Positions 26,125 to 34,794 are shown, counted from the first letter of the stretch. The stretch: DNA of 64,000 nt from Aurantiacibacter rhizosphaerae (GCF_009807005.1 NZ_WUBR01000002.1:620001-684000); one strand, 5' to 3'. Numbers and translations: made by a program. The notes: generated by a model not told the origin, from the letters alone.

Positions 26125-27438
26125 ATGTGGCTGCTCGACAAGATGCTGACCAAACTGATCCGGGCAGGAAAGCTCGTGATCACCGATTACGATGGCAAGG
26201 TTTACGAATACGGCCCCGGCGGGGATGTGAATGGTGAATATGGCGAACCGATCAAGGTGCGCCTTACCAACAAGAAAGCGTCCAGCCATATCGCCCGCTA
26301 TCCGCAGGTCGGCGCGGGAGAGGCCTATATGTGGGGCTGGCTGACGGTGGAGGAGCCGCATGATATCCGCGACATGGTGCTGTATGTCACCAGCCAGGCA
26401 AAGGTGCATGGGGACAAGGCCCTGCAACCCCAGGGCCCGCTGAAGCGCATCGCGCAGAAGACCGCCGCGAAGATCGACAGCGTCAACCTGAAGTCAAAGG
26501 CGCGCAAGAATGCAGAGCACACCTACAACCTGACGCGCCGCCTGTACGAGCTGTTCCTGGATGAGGACCGGCAGTACACCATGGGCTATCACCGCACGCC
26601 CGATGTCAGCCTGGAAAAGGCGCAGCTGGACAAGAAGGCGCACATCGCGGCCAAGATGTACATGCAGCAGGCGAGCGAGATGGATCGCCCCCTGCGCGTG
26701 CTGGATATCGGCTGCGGCTGGGGCGGCCTCGCCATGTATCTTCACAAGCATTACGGCGCAGAAGTGCTGGGCGTGGCGCTGGCGGAAGACCAGATCGCCT
26801 TTTGCAAGGAGCGGGCGAAGGCTGCCGGTGTGTCCGACAAGGTGCGCTTTGCCCTGATGGATTACCGCGATGTGGAAGGCACGTTCGACCGGATCAGTTC
26901 CGTCGGCCTGCTGGAGCATGTGGGCACGCCGCATTATCCCGAATTCATGCGCAAGACGCACCAGTTGCTGGCGCCAAAGGGCGTGATGTTCAGCCATTGC
27001 TGCGGACGGGCGGGCCCTCCCGGTTTTACCGATGCGTGGACGCGCAAATACATCTTCCCCGGCGGCTATATTCCCGCCCTGTCCGAACTGGTGACGGAGA
27101 GCGAGAAGGCCGGCTGGCAGGTGATGGATGTGGAGGCCATGCGCTTCCACTACAGCTACACGCTGGAAGAATGGTACAAGCGCACCACCATGCATGAGAA
27201 GGAACTGGTCGAGCTTTACGACGAAGAATTCTTCCGCATGTGGCAATTCTATCTGGCGGGCGCGGAACAGAGCTTCCGCCATGGCACGCTGGTGAACTGG
27301 CAACTGATCTATGTGAAGGATCGCGAAGCCATCCCGATGACGGGAGACTTCATCTACGAGGAAAGCGAGCGGCTGCGCGGGCTGGAAGAAGCACCGCAAT
27401 GGCACCTCGATCCGGCATTGAAACAGGCGGCAGAGTAA
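26125..27438 (+). CDS. Cyclopropane-fatty-acyl-phospholipid synthase paralogue with altered bicarbonate site
   Basis: 437 residues. The C-terminal SAM-methyltransferase half is well kept: LDIGCGWGGLAMYL, EHVG with E264, and GRAGPPGFTDAWTRKYIFPGGYIPALSE. Compared with the gene right downstream, the HHYDIGNDLY stretch is replaced by EHTYNLTRRLY. The pocket cysteine of YSCGY is replaced by methionine (M153 in YTMGY), while H291 survives in a changed context (SHCCG). E. coli Cfa uses that cysteine among the residues holding catalytic bicarbonate, so this paralogue may be a different SAM-dependent lipid methyltransferase. It lies 15 bases upstream of the canonical copy. Confidence 0.88.
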   Translation: MWLLDKMLTKLIRAGKLVITDYDGKVYEYGPGGDVNGEYGEPIKVRLTNKKASSHIARYPQVGAGEAYMWGWLTVEEPHDIRDMVLYVTSQAKVHGDKALQPQGPLKRIAQKTAAKIDSVNLKSKARKNAEHTYNLTRRLYELFLDEDRQYTMGYHRTPDVSLEKAQLDKKAHIAAKMYMQQASEMDRPLRVLDIGCGWGGLAMYLHKHYGAEVLGVALAEDQIAFCKERAKAAGVSDKVRFALMDYRDVEGTFDRISSVGLLEHVGTPHYPEFMRKTHQLLAPKGVMFSHCCGRAGPPGFTDAWTRKYIFPGGYIPALSELVTESEKAGWQVMDVEAMRFHYSYTLEEWYKRTTMHEKELVELYDEEFFRMWQFYLAGAEQSFRHGTLVNWQLIYVKDREAIPMTGDFIYEESERLRGLEEAPQWHLDPALKQAAE

Positions 27439-27453
27439 GGCTGCGGAGACACG

Positions 27454-28698
27454 ATGAGCACTTTGATTGACCGGCTGATCGGCAATGCGATCGATCATGG
27501 CACGCTGAAGCTGACGCAAGCCAATGGCCGCAGCGCCACCTATGGCACTCCGCATCCGGACTATCCCGATGTCGAAATCCGCCTGGCGGACAGCAAGGTG
27601 ATCCGCGACATCGCGCTCGACACGAAGCTGGGCGTGGGTGAGGCCTATATGGATGGCCGCATCATTATCGAACGCGGCGACATCATGGAGCTGATCGAGC
27701 TCGTGCGGCGCAACCGCCCGTGGGAGGCGAAGGGCAAGTTCGGCCGCCTTGCCCCCCATCGCCGCGCGCTGAAACGCATGGCCTTTATCAAGGACAGCTT
27801 CAACAACCCTTTCAAATCGAAGGACAATGTCGCGCATCACTATGATATCGGTAACGATCTCTACAAGTTGATGCTGGACGAGGAGCACATGCAGTATTCG
27901 TGCGGCTACTGGCCGCATGATGACATGACGCTGGGCGAGGCGCAGGAAGCGAAGCTGGCGCATATCGCGGCCAAGCTGATGCTGGAGCCCGGCAATCACG
28001 TGCTGGATATCGGCTGCGGCTGGGGCGGTATGGCGATCTTCCTCGCCAGCCGTGCCGATGTGCGGGTGACGGGCATTACGCTGAGCGAAGAACAGCTCGC
28101 CCTCGCCCGCGAAAGGGCAGAGGCGGCGGGCGTTGCCGACAAGGTGACCTTCGAATTGATCGACTACCGCGATCTTGCGGCGCGCGGCGATACTTTTGAC
28201 CGGATCGTTTCGGTCGGCATGTTCGAACATGTGGGCGTGCCGCAATACGAAACCTTCTTCCGCGACTGCGCGCGCATGATGACGGGGGACGGGGTGATGC
28301 TGCTGCACACCATCGGCCGCTTTGGCCGTCCCGTGGCGGCAGAGGCATTCACCCGCAAATACATCTTCCCCGGCGGCTATATCCCGGCGCTCAGCCAGAT
28401 GATGGAGCCCAGCCAGAGGGTGAAGCTGATGGCCACCGATGTGGAGGTGCTGCGCGTCCATTATGCGAAGACGCTGCGCGAATGGTATGCCCGCTGCGTG
28501 GAGCATCGCGAAAAGATCATCGCCATGTTCGATGAACGCTTCTACCGCATGTGGATGTTCTATCTGGCGGGCGCTGTTTCCACATTCGAGTGGGGCGGCC
28601 TCTGCAATTTCCAAGTGCAGTACTGCCGCAACCGCTACACCCTTCCGCTCACCCGCGCTTATATCGAGGAGGCGGAGCGAAAGCTGCTCGCCCGATAG
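27454..28698 (+). CDS. Cyclopropane-fatty-acyl-phospholipid synthase, canonical
   Basis: 414 residues. Family landmarks are intact: VAHHYDIGNDLYKLML, QYSCGYW with C150, LDIGCGWGGMAIFL, MFEHVGVPQYETF with E258, LLHTIGRFGRP with H285, and YIFPGGYIPALSQMM. It is predicted to transfer a methylene from SAM across cis double bonds of phospholipid acyl chains. The N-terminal lipid-binding region is short, as in alphaproteobacterial enzymes. The stop codon TAG is followed in the same frame, without another stop, by the MATE transporter reading frame. Confidence 0.92.
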   Translation: MSTLIDRLIGNAIDHGTLKLTQANGRSATYGTPHPDYPDVEIRLADSKVIRDIALDTKLGVGEAYMDGRIIIERGDIMELIELVRRNRPWEAKGKFGRLAPHRRALKRMAFIKDSFNNPFKSKDNVAHHYDIGNDLYKLMLDEEHMQYSCGYWPHDDMTLGEAQEAKLAHIAAKLMLEPGNHVLDIGCGWGGMAIFLASRADVRVTGITLSEEQLALARERAEAAGVADKVTFELIDYRDLAARGDTFDRIVSVGMFEHVGVPQYETFFRDCARMMTGDGVMLLHTIGRFGRPVAAEAFTRKYIFPGGYIPALSQMMEPSQRVKLMATDVEVLRVHYAKTLREWYARCVEHREKIIAMFDERFYRMWMFYLAGAVSTFEWGGLCNFQVQYCRNRYTLPLTRAYIEEAERKLLAR

Positions 28699-28701
28699 GT
28701 T

Positions 28702-30048
28702 CTGACCGCAGCCGATCCCCTCACCCGCCGCGCAATCTTTGCGCAGGCCTGGCCCATCATGCTTGGGCAGGCATCCATACCGCTGGTGGGCATCGTTGAT
28801 ACCGCCGTGATCGGGCGCACCGGCGATGCCGTGGCGCTGGCCGGCGTGGCGCTGGGGGCGACGATCATCACGCTGGTGTTCTGGACATTCGGCTTCCTGC
28901 GCATGGGCATGACAGGTCTCACCGCGCAGGCGCAGGGCTCTGGTGACAGGGCGGAGGTAGAGGCGCTGCTGCTGCGCGCGCTGGCGATCGGCATTGCCCT
29001 TGGCTTTTTCGTGCTGGCCATCAGTTGGCCATTGCGAGAGGCGGCTTTGGCGATCCTCAGCGGCACGCCTCCCGTCGATGCAGAGGCAGGCGGATACATG
29101 CAAGGCCGCTTCATCGGCGCGCCCGCGGCCCTGGCCGTTTATGCGATCACCGGCTGGATGCTGGGGCTTGGCCGCACGCGGCAGGCGCTGGCCCTGCAGA
29201 TCGTGATGAATATGGCCAATATCGGCCTCGACATCTGGTTCGTATGGGGGCTTGGCTTCGGGGCATATGGCGTGGGGCTTGGCACGGCCTGCGCAGAAGG
29301 GATCGCGCTGGTGACGGGCCTGTTCATCGTGGGCCGCATCGCCGGTGCCAATGTGCTGGCCATCATTGCCCGCACACCCCGCGCCCTGCTGACAGATCGC
29401 GCCCGGCTGGCGAAGCTTTTCGCCGTCAATCGCGACATCATGATCCGCACGATTGCCCTGCTGATCCTGTTTACCTGGTTCGCCAATGCCGGCGCTCGCC
29501 TGGGTGCGCAGACACTCGCGGCCAACCATGTGCTGTTGCAATTCGTCAGCTTCGCGGCCTTTATCCTCGATGCCTTTGCTTTCACGGCAGAACAGCGCGT
29601 CGGCAGTGCCTTTGGCCAGGGTGACAAGGCCCGCTTCATGCGCGCCATCCGACTGACGGGGGAGTTTTCGCTGGCCAGCGGTGCGGCGCTGGCGCTGGCC
29701 TTTCTGCTGCTGGGCGGCCCCCTCATTGGTTTCCTCACCACCGATGCCGCGGTTCGGGAAACGGCGCGTGCCTACCTCCCCTATGCCGCGCTTGTGCCGC
29801 TGGTGGGCATGCCTAGCTGGCTGCTGGACGGCGTGTTCATCGGCACCACGCGCGGCGTGGCCTTGCGCAATGCAGGCGTGCTGGCCACGGTGCTATATAT
29901 CGCGCTGGATTTGGCCCTGCGCCCGTTTGACAATACGGGCGCATGGATCGCGATGACCGCCAGCTATCTCTTGCGCGCGGGTGGGCTGGCGTTGTATTTC
30001 CCGCAGTTGATCAAAGATGTGGGCGAGCCCGCGCCATCCGGAGTTTGA
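28702..30048 (+). CDS. MATE-family efflux transporter (DinF type), start codon unusual
   Basis: About 448 residues and 12 hydrophobic helices. The start of the family pattern is visible: DPLTRRAIFAQAWPIMLGQASIPLVGIVDTAVIG (reported here in pieces), then GFLRMGMTGLTAQAQG and GMPSWLLDGVFIGTT. Homologues begin with LTRRxIxAQAWPIML, yet the first ATG is at 28759, inside helix 1. Between the preceding stop (28696-28698) and that ATG the frame contains no ATG, GTG or TTG, only CTG at 28702. I therefore suggest a CTG start, or a truncated N-terminus from 28759. It probably exports drugs or other cations by Na+/H+ antiport; substrate unknown. Confidence 0.8.
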   Translation: MTAADPLTRRAIFAQAWPIMLGQASIPLVGIVDTAVIGRTGDAVALAGVALGATIITLVFWTFGFLRMGMTGLTAQAQGSGDRAEVEALLLRALAIGIALGFFVLAISWPLREAALAILSGTPPVDAEAGGYMQGRFIGAPAALAVYAITGWMLGLGRTRQALALQIVMNMANIGLDIWFVWGLGFGAYGVGLGTACAEGIALVTGLFIVGRIAGANVLAIIARTPRALLTDRARLAKLFAVNRDIMIRTIALLILFTWFANAGARLGAQTLAANHVLLQFVSFAAFILDAFAFTAEQRVGSAFGQGDKARFMRAIRLTGEFSLASGAALALAFLLLGGPLIGFLTTDAAVRETARAYLPYAALVPLVGMPSWLLDGVFIGTTRGVALRNAGVLATVLYIALDLALRPFDNTGAWIAMTASYLLRAGGLALYFPQLIKDVGEPAPSGV

Positions 30049-30057
30049 CAGGCAGCC

Positions 30058-30603
30058 ATGATCCGCAAACTATACGCCCGCATCCTTGCCAGCATGATGG
30101 CCTTGTTCGCGATGCTGGCCGTGGTCAGCCCGGCACAGGCGGATGTTCAGGTCCACTTCCATTCGTTCAACGGCTCTGTGCTTTGGGGCCGCTATCCGCA
30201 CACATTCGTGGTGTTTGAAGGAGAGCTGGATAATGGCACCCGCGTCTCCGAGAATTACGGATTTTCCGCCCGCAGCTCGATGGAGGCCATTTCCTCCGGC
30301 CCGGCGGAGCATATGATCCTGACCGAGACGCAAGGCACGATTGCCGAGACCAACCGGCATTTCACCGTCACTGTTTCCGATCAGCAATATCGCCGCCTGC
30401 TGGCAACCGTGCTGGCGTGGCGCGACTATCCCGGCAAATATTACGATCTTGACGATAACAATTGCATCCATTTCGTCGCCGCACTGGCGCGCGCTGCGGG
30501 ATTGCAGGCGGATGTGCCGGAAGAATACGTCCGCCGTCCGAAAGCGTGGCTGAACTATGTGACGCGCAGCAACCCACAATTGGGTGCCAGAGAGATAGAC
30601 TAG
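30058..30603 (+). CDS. Small exported protein with His...Asn-Cys motif, possible permuted papain-fold amidase
   Basis: 181 residues with a signal peptide (about 1-28, ..AVVSPAQADV). The mature part contains YPHTFVVFEGEL, then at the C-terminal side DDNNCIHFVAALARAAGL. A histidine followed about 100 residues later by NCxHF is the arrangement seen in circularly permuted NlpC/P60-LRAT-type cysteine peptidases and acyltransferases. No better match is recognised, so the function is an inference from two motifs. It starts 10 bases after the MATE stop and probably belongs to the same transcript. Confidence 0.7.
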   Translation: MIRKLYARILASMMALFAMLAVVSPAQADVQVHFHSFNGSVLWGRYPHTFVVFEGELDNGTRVSENYGFSARSSMEAISSGPAEHMILTETQGTIAETNRHFTVTVSDQQYRRLLATVLAWRDYPGKYYDLDDNNCIHFVAALARAAGLQADVPEEYVRRPKAWLNYVTRSNPQLGAREID

Positions 30604-30666
30604 TTTGCGATAAGCGAAGCGCGCTGCTAACCGCCGCCGCGCAATAGTCTCCAACGGGAAACGTCC

Positions 30667-31887
30667 ATGTCTGAAATCAAACGAGTCGTCCTCGCCTATT
30701 CCGGCGGGCTGGATACCAGCGTCATCGCCAAGTGGCTGGAAACGGAGCGCGGTCTCGAAGTCGTCACCTTCACCGCCGATCTGGGCCAGGGTGAAGAGAT
30801 CGAACCTGCGCGAGAGAAAGCCCGCGCCATGGGCATTCCCGACAAGCATATCTATATCGAGGACGTGCGCGAGGAATTCGTGCGCGACTACGTCTTCCCC
30901 ATGTTCCGCGCCAATGCCCGCTATGAAGGCGATTACCTGCTGGGCACCTCCATCGCCCGCCCGCTAATTTCCAAGCGCCTTGTGGAGATCGCCCACGAAA
31001 CCGGCGCCGATGCCATCGCCCACGGTGCAACCGGCAAGGGTAATGATCAGGTGCGGTTCGAACTGTCCGCCTATGCCCTCGATCCCGATATCAAGGTGAT
31101 CGCCCCGTGGCGCGAGTGGGATCTCACCAGCCGCACCGCCCTGATCGCCTGGGCCGAAGCGCACCAGATCGCCGTGCCAAAGGACAAGCGCGGCGAGGCC
31201 CCCTTCTCCACCGATGCGAACCTCTTGCACACCTCCTCCGAAGGCAAGGTGCTGGAAGATCCATGGGAAGAGACACCCGAATACGTTTTCTCCCGCACGG
31301 TTTCTCCGCTGGAGGCGCCAGACGAGCCCGAATATATCGAGATCGGCTTTGAAAAAGGCGACGGCGTTTCGCTGAATGGCAAGGCGATGAGCCCTGCCAC
31401 CCTGCTAACCGAACTGAACGAGCTTGGCCGCAAGCACGGCATCGGCCGCCTCGATCTGGTGGAAAACCGCTTCGTCGGCATGAAATCGCGCGGCATGTAT
31501 GAAACGCCGGGCGGCACCATCTACGCAATCGCCCATCGCGGTATCGAGCAGGTAACGCTGGATCGCGGCGCAGCGCACCTGAAAGACGAGCTGATGCCGC
31601 GCTATGCCGAACTGATCTACAACGGCTTCTGGTTCAGCCCGGAGCGCGAGATGCTGCAGGCCGCCATCGATCTCAGCCAGGAGAAGGTGAACGGCACCGT
31701 GCGCATCATGCTGTACAAGGGCGCCGCGCATCTGGTTGGCCGAAAGTCTCCCAACTCGCTCTATTCGGAGGCTCACGTCACTTTCGAGGACGATGCAGGC
31801 GCCTATGATCAGCAGGATGCGGAAGGCTTCATCAAGCTGAACGCCCTTCGCCTGCGGCTGCTGGCCGCGCGGGATCGCAAGAGGTAG
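30667..31887 (+). CDS. argG: Argininosuccinate synthase ArgG
   Basis: Joins citrulline and aspartate with ATP in arginine biosynthesis. The 406-residue protein has the PP-loop [11 protein letters not shown], the [14 protein letters not shown] segment, [13 protein letters not shown] and [12 protein letters not shown], all in place. Length and order match the bacterial type-1 enzyme. It is the last gene before a long non-coding region with a structured-RNA candidate. Confidence 0.97.
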   Translation: MSEIKRVVLAYSGGLDTSVIAKWLETERGLEVVTFTADLGQGEEIEPAREKARAMGIPDKHIYIEDVREEFVRDYVFPMFRANARYEGDYLLGTSIARPLISKRLVEIAHETGADAIAHGATGKGNDQVRFELSAYALDPDIKVIAPWREWDLTSRTALIAWAEAHQIAVPKDKRGEAPFSTDANLLHTSSEGKVLEDPWEETPEYVFSRTVSPLEAPDEPEYIEIGFEKGDGVSLNGKAMSPATLLTELNELGRKHGIGRLDLVENRFVGMKSRGMYETPGGTIYAIAHRGIEQVTLDRGAAHLKDELMPRYAELIYNGFWFSPEREMLQAAIDLSQEKVNGTVRIMLYKGAAHLVGRKSPNSLYSEAHVTFEDDAGAYDQQDAEGFIKLNALRLRLLAARDRKR

Positions 31888-32178
31888 TTTCAACTGAAAC
31901 GCCAGGGCGTTGACTTGTCCACCCTTGTCCACCGGCATTTCGTCGCAAAGTGGATAAGTCGGTGCCCGCAGTCTTGCCCGCCGCACGCCCCGCGCGCATC
32001 CTCAACATATCGAAAGCGAAAACGGATCGCTTACCTGGATCGCCTGCCGTTTCAGGAAAGAGAAAACCGAACCGCAATCGTAGCGATGAAAGGATGATCG
32101 CGGCGTAGGAAAGAGAGATCGGCGCCTTCGGGTAATGATTTCTCGGACTGTTGATACCGCACTCTGATTTCACCGCTG
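31888..32178. other. Non-coding region downstream of argG
   Basis: 291 bases without a credible reading frame on either strand. It contains one imperfect hairpin (GAAAACGG about 32013 pairing with CCGTTTC about 32048). No promoter that I would trust stands before the RNA candidate that follows. TTGACT at about 31911 could be a -35 element but lacks a good partner. Confidence 0.5.
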
Positions 32179-32473
32179 GTCGGACCCTCAAGTTCCGGCG
32201 TCGATGGTGAGGCGCGCAGCTATATGCAAGCATCACCGCCTGAGGCGCCAGACGAGACCCGACTGCGGGCAGGCTGCCAAGCTTTGCGAGGATCGGTCCT
32301 TCGGACCATCTGACAAGTCCAGGCGCCTACCCGGCACCGGCGCGAGCGCCGGGCGACATATCCCGCACCGATCTCCGGATCAGCGGGAGACACGCCAGGC
32401 GTAAAGCATCGCCCTTCGGGGTGGTCCACACGTCGGTGAGAGTGGGGTCGGTAGCGATACCGACCCCATTTTT
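32179..32473 (+). ncRNA. Candidate structured non-coding RNA with its own terminator
   Basis: No protein-coding frame fits, but the plus strand folds repeatedly. GTCGG (32179-32183) can pair with CCGAC (32259-32263) and GGCGTC (32197-32202) with GGCGCC (32244-32249). GGTCC/GGACC forms a tight hairpin at 32295-32307. CGCCT (32324-32328) pairs with AGGCG (32397-32401) around two hairpins, CCGGCG/CGCCGG (32337-32352) and TCCCGC/GCGGGA (32361-32388), giving a three-way junction. A UUCG-capped hairpin lies at 32408-32425, then a strong terminator. I compared it mentally with 6S, 4.5S, RNase P and tmRNA and could not assign it. The 5' end is a guess. Confidence 0.45.
32443..32473 (+). terminator. 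Strong intrinsic terminator
   Basis: TGGGGTCGGTA (32443-32453) pairs perfectly with TACCGACCCCA (32458-32468) around a GCGA tetraloop, followed by five T. The T-run is only on the plus strand, which fixes the direction of the RNA ahead of it. Confidence 0.92.
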
Positions 32474-32600
32474 CGTTAACCATTCCCAGTTCCCACAGCT
32501 GAAAACGGTTCGTCCCATTTTCGCCTCATTTCGCGCCGGATAGCCCCGTTGGAGCGTCGGCACCCCCTCCCCGGATTCGCTCTCTTGACCCCTCGCAGCT

Positions 32601-33191
32601 ATGTCACAGGGCATGGACGGAACCAGAATCACTCGCGCAGCCTTGCGCATGGCGACCCCGCTGGCGGCGCTCGCGCTGCTGGGGGCGACAGGCGCAAGCT
32701 GGGCACAGGACGCGCAATTCGCGGCGGATAGCAGCGCCACGCGGGTCGTGCCGGAAGCGGCCCAGCCCGCCTTTCAGCCCAGCGAAGCCGCGCATTTCGA
32801 GAACGCCTTCGTCCGTTTCGCAGAGCCTGTGGAGCCTTCCCTGCCCGATCACGCAGTGGACATCACCACCATCGAACCCGCTGAGCCAACCGCCACGCCC
32901 ATCGGCCCCGGCATTGCCAGCTATTACGGCCGCAAGTTCCACGGTCGCCCCACCGCCAGTGGGGAGCGGTTCGACATGAACGCGCTCACCGCTGCGCACA
33001 AGACCCTGCCCTTCGGCAGCCGCGTGCGCGTGATCAACCCGCGCACCGGCGCATCCGTGGTGGTGCGCATCAACGATCGCGGGCCTTTCGTGCGGGGCCG
33101 CGATATCGACGTGTCGCGCGCTGCGGCAGAGCAGATCGGCATCGTGCGTTCAGGCCATGGCCGGGTTGAGCTGGAACTGCTCGACAGCTAG
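32601..33191 (+). CDS. RlpA-like protein (septal-ring lytic transglycosylase fold), no SPOR domain
   Basis: 196 residues. A signal peptide (about 1-36, ..LLGATGASWAQ) is followed by a low-complexity linker and a C-terminal double-psi beta-barrel domain: GIASYYGRKFHGRPTASGERFDM, LTAAHKTLPFGSRVRV and INDRGPFVRGRDIDVSRAAAEQIG. The RlpA catalytic aspartate motif NDRGPF is intact. It is shorter than E. coli RlpA and lacks the C-terminal SPOR domain. Start uncertain: ATGs at 32601, 32613 and 32649 are all in frame. Its stop overlaps the convergent gene's stop in the palindrome CTAG. Confidence 0.87.
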   Translation: MSQGMDGTRITRAALRMATPLAALALLGATGASWAQDAQFAADSSATRVVPEAAQPAFQPSEAAHFENAFVRFAEPVEPSLPDHAVDITTIEPAEPTATPIGPGIASYYGRKFHGRPTASGERFDMNALTAAHKTLPFGSRVRVINPRTGASVVVRINDRGPFVRGRDIDVSRAAAEQIGIVRSGHGRVELELLDS

Positions 33192-33826
33192 AGCTCAAGC
33201 TCGCTCACATCGCGGAAATTGCCGATCGTGCCCCGCACGAAGGTGTTGAACGCGATGGAGTGGCGGTTTTCCTTCCCCGCATTCGTTTCCACGTAATGGT
33301 GTACCGCGCTGGAGAACAGCACCAGGTCGCCCTGCTTCGGCACCACGGCGTTGCGCGTGGCATTATAGATGTTCGTGCGCGCACCATCCACGCTCAGTTC
33401 CAGCTGCCGATAGCTGTTGTACCTCTCGAACACCATGTTGCCCGGCGGATCGGGCAGAGGCGCGTAATAGAGCGAGCCGGACACCAGCGAGTTGGAGTGC
33501 GTGTGCCCATGCATCCCCACGCCGGGCGGGTTCATCAAGGCCCAGCTCTGCGTCACCTCCAGCCGCTGCGCAATGCCCAGCACTTCTGTCGCAAAGGTTT
33601 GCAGGCTGGCATCCACCGCCTCTGCCACGCTGCGCAGTTCCTTGTGGCGGAAAATGTAGAGATCGTCGGAGATGTGGTTCGTCTGGTTCTCTTGCATCTT
33701 CAGGCCCTTGATGAAGGCCACCTGCTTTTCGCTGATCGCATCGGCGATGTTGGTGACGAAATAGGGCTCTGCGAACAGCGGTTTGACGGTGAAATCACGC
33801 TTTTGCGCGGGTGAGACGGTGGCCAT
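33188..33826 (-). CDS. TIGR02466-family putative 2-oxoglutarate/Fe(II) oxygenase
   Basis: 212 residues. The jelly-roll iron-binding pattern is visible as MHGHTHSNSLVSGSLYY (HxH region), then GDLVLFSSAVHHYVETN, and the 2-oxoglutarate-binding arginine in ENRHSIAFNTFV. These are the features of the TIGR02466 group of uncharacterised oxygenases. No partner gene nearby suggests a substrate. Its last codon overlaps rlpA tail to tail in CTAG (33188-33191). Confidence 0.8.
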   Translation of the reverse strand: MATVSPAQKRDFTVKPLFAEPYFVTNIADAISEKQVAFIKGLKMQENQTNHISDDLYIFRHKELRSVAEAVDASLQTFATEVLGIAQRLEVTQSWALMNPPGVGMHGHTHSNSLVSGSLYYAPLPDPPGNMVFERYNSYRQLELSVDGARTNIYNATRNAVVPKQGDLVLFSSAVHHYVETNAGKENRHSIAFNTFVRGTIGNFRDVSELEL

Positions 33827-33951
33827 GTGCTTTGCGCTTCCCGATCAGGCTCTGGTTTCTCCTGATACAACCTCATCTCGGCGCGCGATGCAAGAGGGCC
33901 GTTTTCCTCTTTTTCAACAAGCAACCGCTGATCGACCAACGACGCAAGCTT

Positions 33952-33983
33952 CCGACGAACGACTTCTGCGCCCGACGAACGAC
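33952..33983. repeat. Direct repeat CCGACGAACGAC x2
   Basis: Two identical 12-base copies at 33952-33963 and 33972-33983, 20 bases apart start to start (about two helical turns). They lie upstream of the oxygenase gene and just after the end of the HTH gene. A third identical copy occurs at 17183-17194 upstream of rlmN. This could be a regulator-binding site. Confidence 0.4.
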
Positions 33984-34002
33984 ATGCCCCGCCCGCCGCA
34001 GG

Positions 34003-34794
34003 TCACTCTCCCCGCGCGCACCACCATTCCGCCTGCCCGCTTTCGAAAGCCGCCAGCCGCGCCGCCTCTGCCCGGTGCCAGCCGCGATCATCCAGCCCGC
34101 TTCGCGCCTGCGCATCGCCGGGCATGGCCTCCTCCATCAGCGATAGCCGCAGGGACAGGTCCAGATCCCGCCAATCACCGTCCTGCACGCCGCCATCCTG
34201 CGCGCCGCCTGCGTCCGCGGTTTCGGGCGCTAATGTGGAACACATGGAACACTGTCCTGGGGCAAAAGCGCCAGAGGCCAAATCCACCTGAAGCTTGCCG
34301 CCATGATCGGCCGCTGCCGCCAGCGCCTCCACCGCCGCATCGAAATCATGTTCCCCCAGCAGCGCCTCGTCACAAGTGGCGCAGGCCTCGGCAGCCTGAG
34401 CCCGCTTGTCCAGCCGCGCGAGGTGGGCGAGCAGCAGGCGCGCATCATAGCGCCTGCGCGTGGCGACCTCCTCCCCGTGATAGAACACCGTCTCCTCCAC
34501 CCCGTTAAGAGCGCGGTCGGCCAGCACCTGCTCCGCATGATCCCGCGCGATCACCAATGCTGCATCCCAGCACTTGCGAAAGGCCGGAGACGCCCGCCGC
34601 GCACGATAGGCCGTCTGCGGAGAAACCTGCACCGCCCGGCACGCGAGCCTGACATTGCCATGATCGGCCAGCGCCTTGCAGAACGCCGCCTGCTTTGGCG
34701 GGGTGAGCAAAGGCACAGGGCCGGTGGATGGCGGCGCATTCAGCGGGCGCAGCGTGACGAGATTGGTGGTGTCGGGAGTGGTGTGAACAATCAT
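34003..34794 (-). CDS. HTH protein resembling a phage terminase small subunit
   Basis: 263 residues. The N-terminal half has a helix-turn-helix (GNVRLACRAVQVSPQTAYRARR) followed by SPAFRKCWDAALVIARDHAEQVLADRALNGVEE and YDARLLLAHL. This is the pattern of terminase-small-subunit-like or transposase-linked DNA-binding proteins found singly in sphingomonad chromosomes. Two CxxC pairs (CATC, CSMC) follow, then an Asp-rich C-terminal part. AGGAG lies six bases before the ATG at 34792-34794. No other phage gene is adjacent, so it is probably a domesticated relic or a stand-alone regulator. Confidence 0.6.
   Translation of the reverse strand: MIVHTTPDTTNLVTLRPLNAPPSTGPVPLLTPPKQAAFCKALADHGNVRLACRAVQVSPQTAYRARRASPAFRKCWDAALVIARDHAEQVLADRALNGVEETVFYHGEEVATRRRYDARLLLAHLARLDKRAQAAEACATCDEALLGEHDFDAAVEALAAAADHGGKLQVDLASGAFAPGQCSMCSTLAPETADAGGAQDGGVQDGDWRDLDLSLRLSLMEEAMPGDAQARSGLDDRGWHRAEAARLAAFESGQAEWWCARGE

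Noticed and set aside
31832-32236. Minus-strand open frame of 134 codons over the end of argG and the gap
   Set aside because: It overlaps argG, has no recognisable domain, and its composition is that of a shadow frame.
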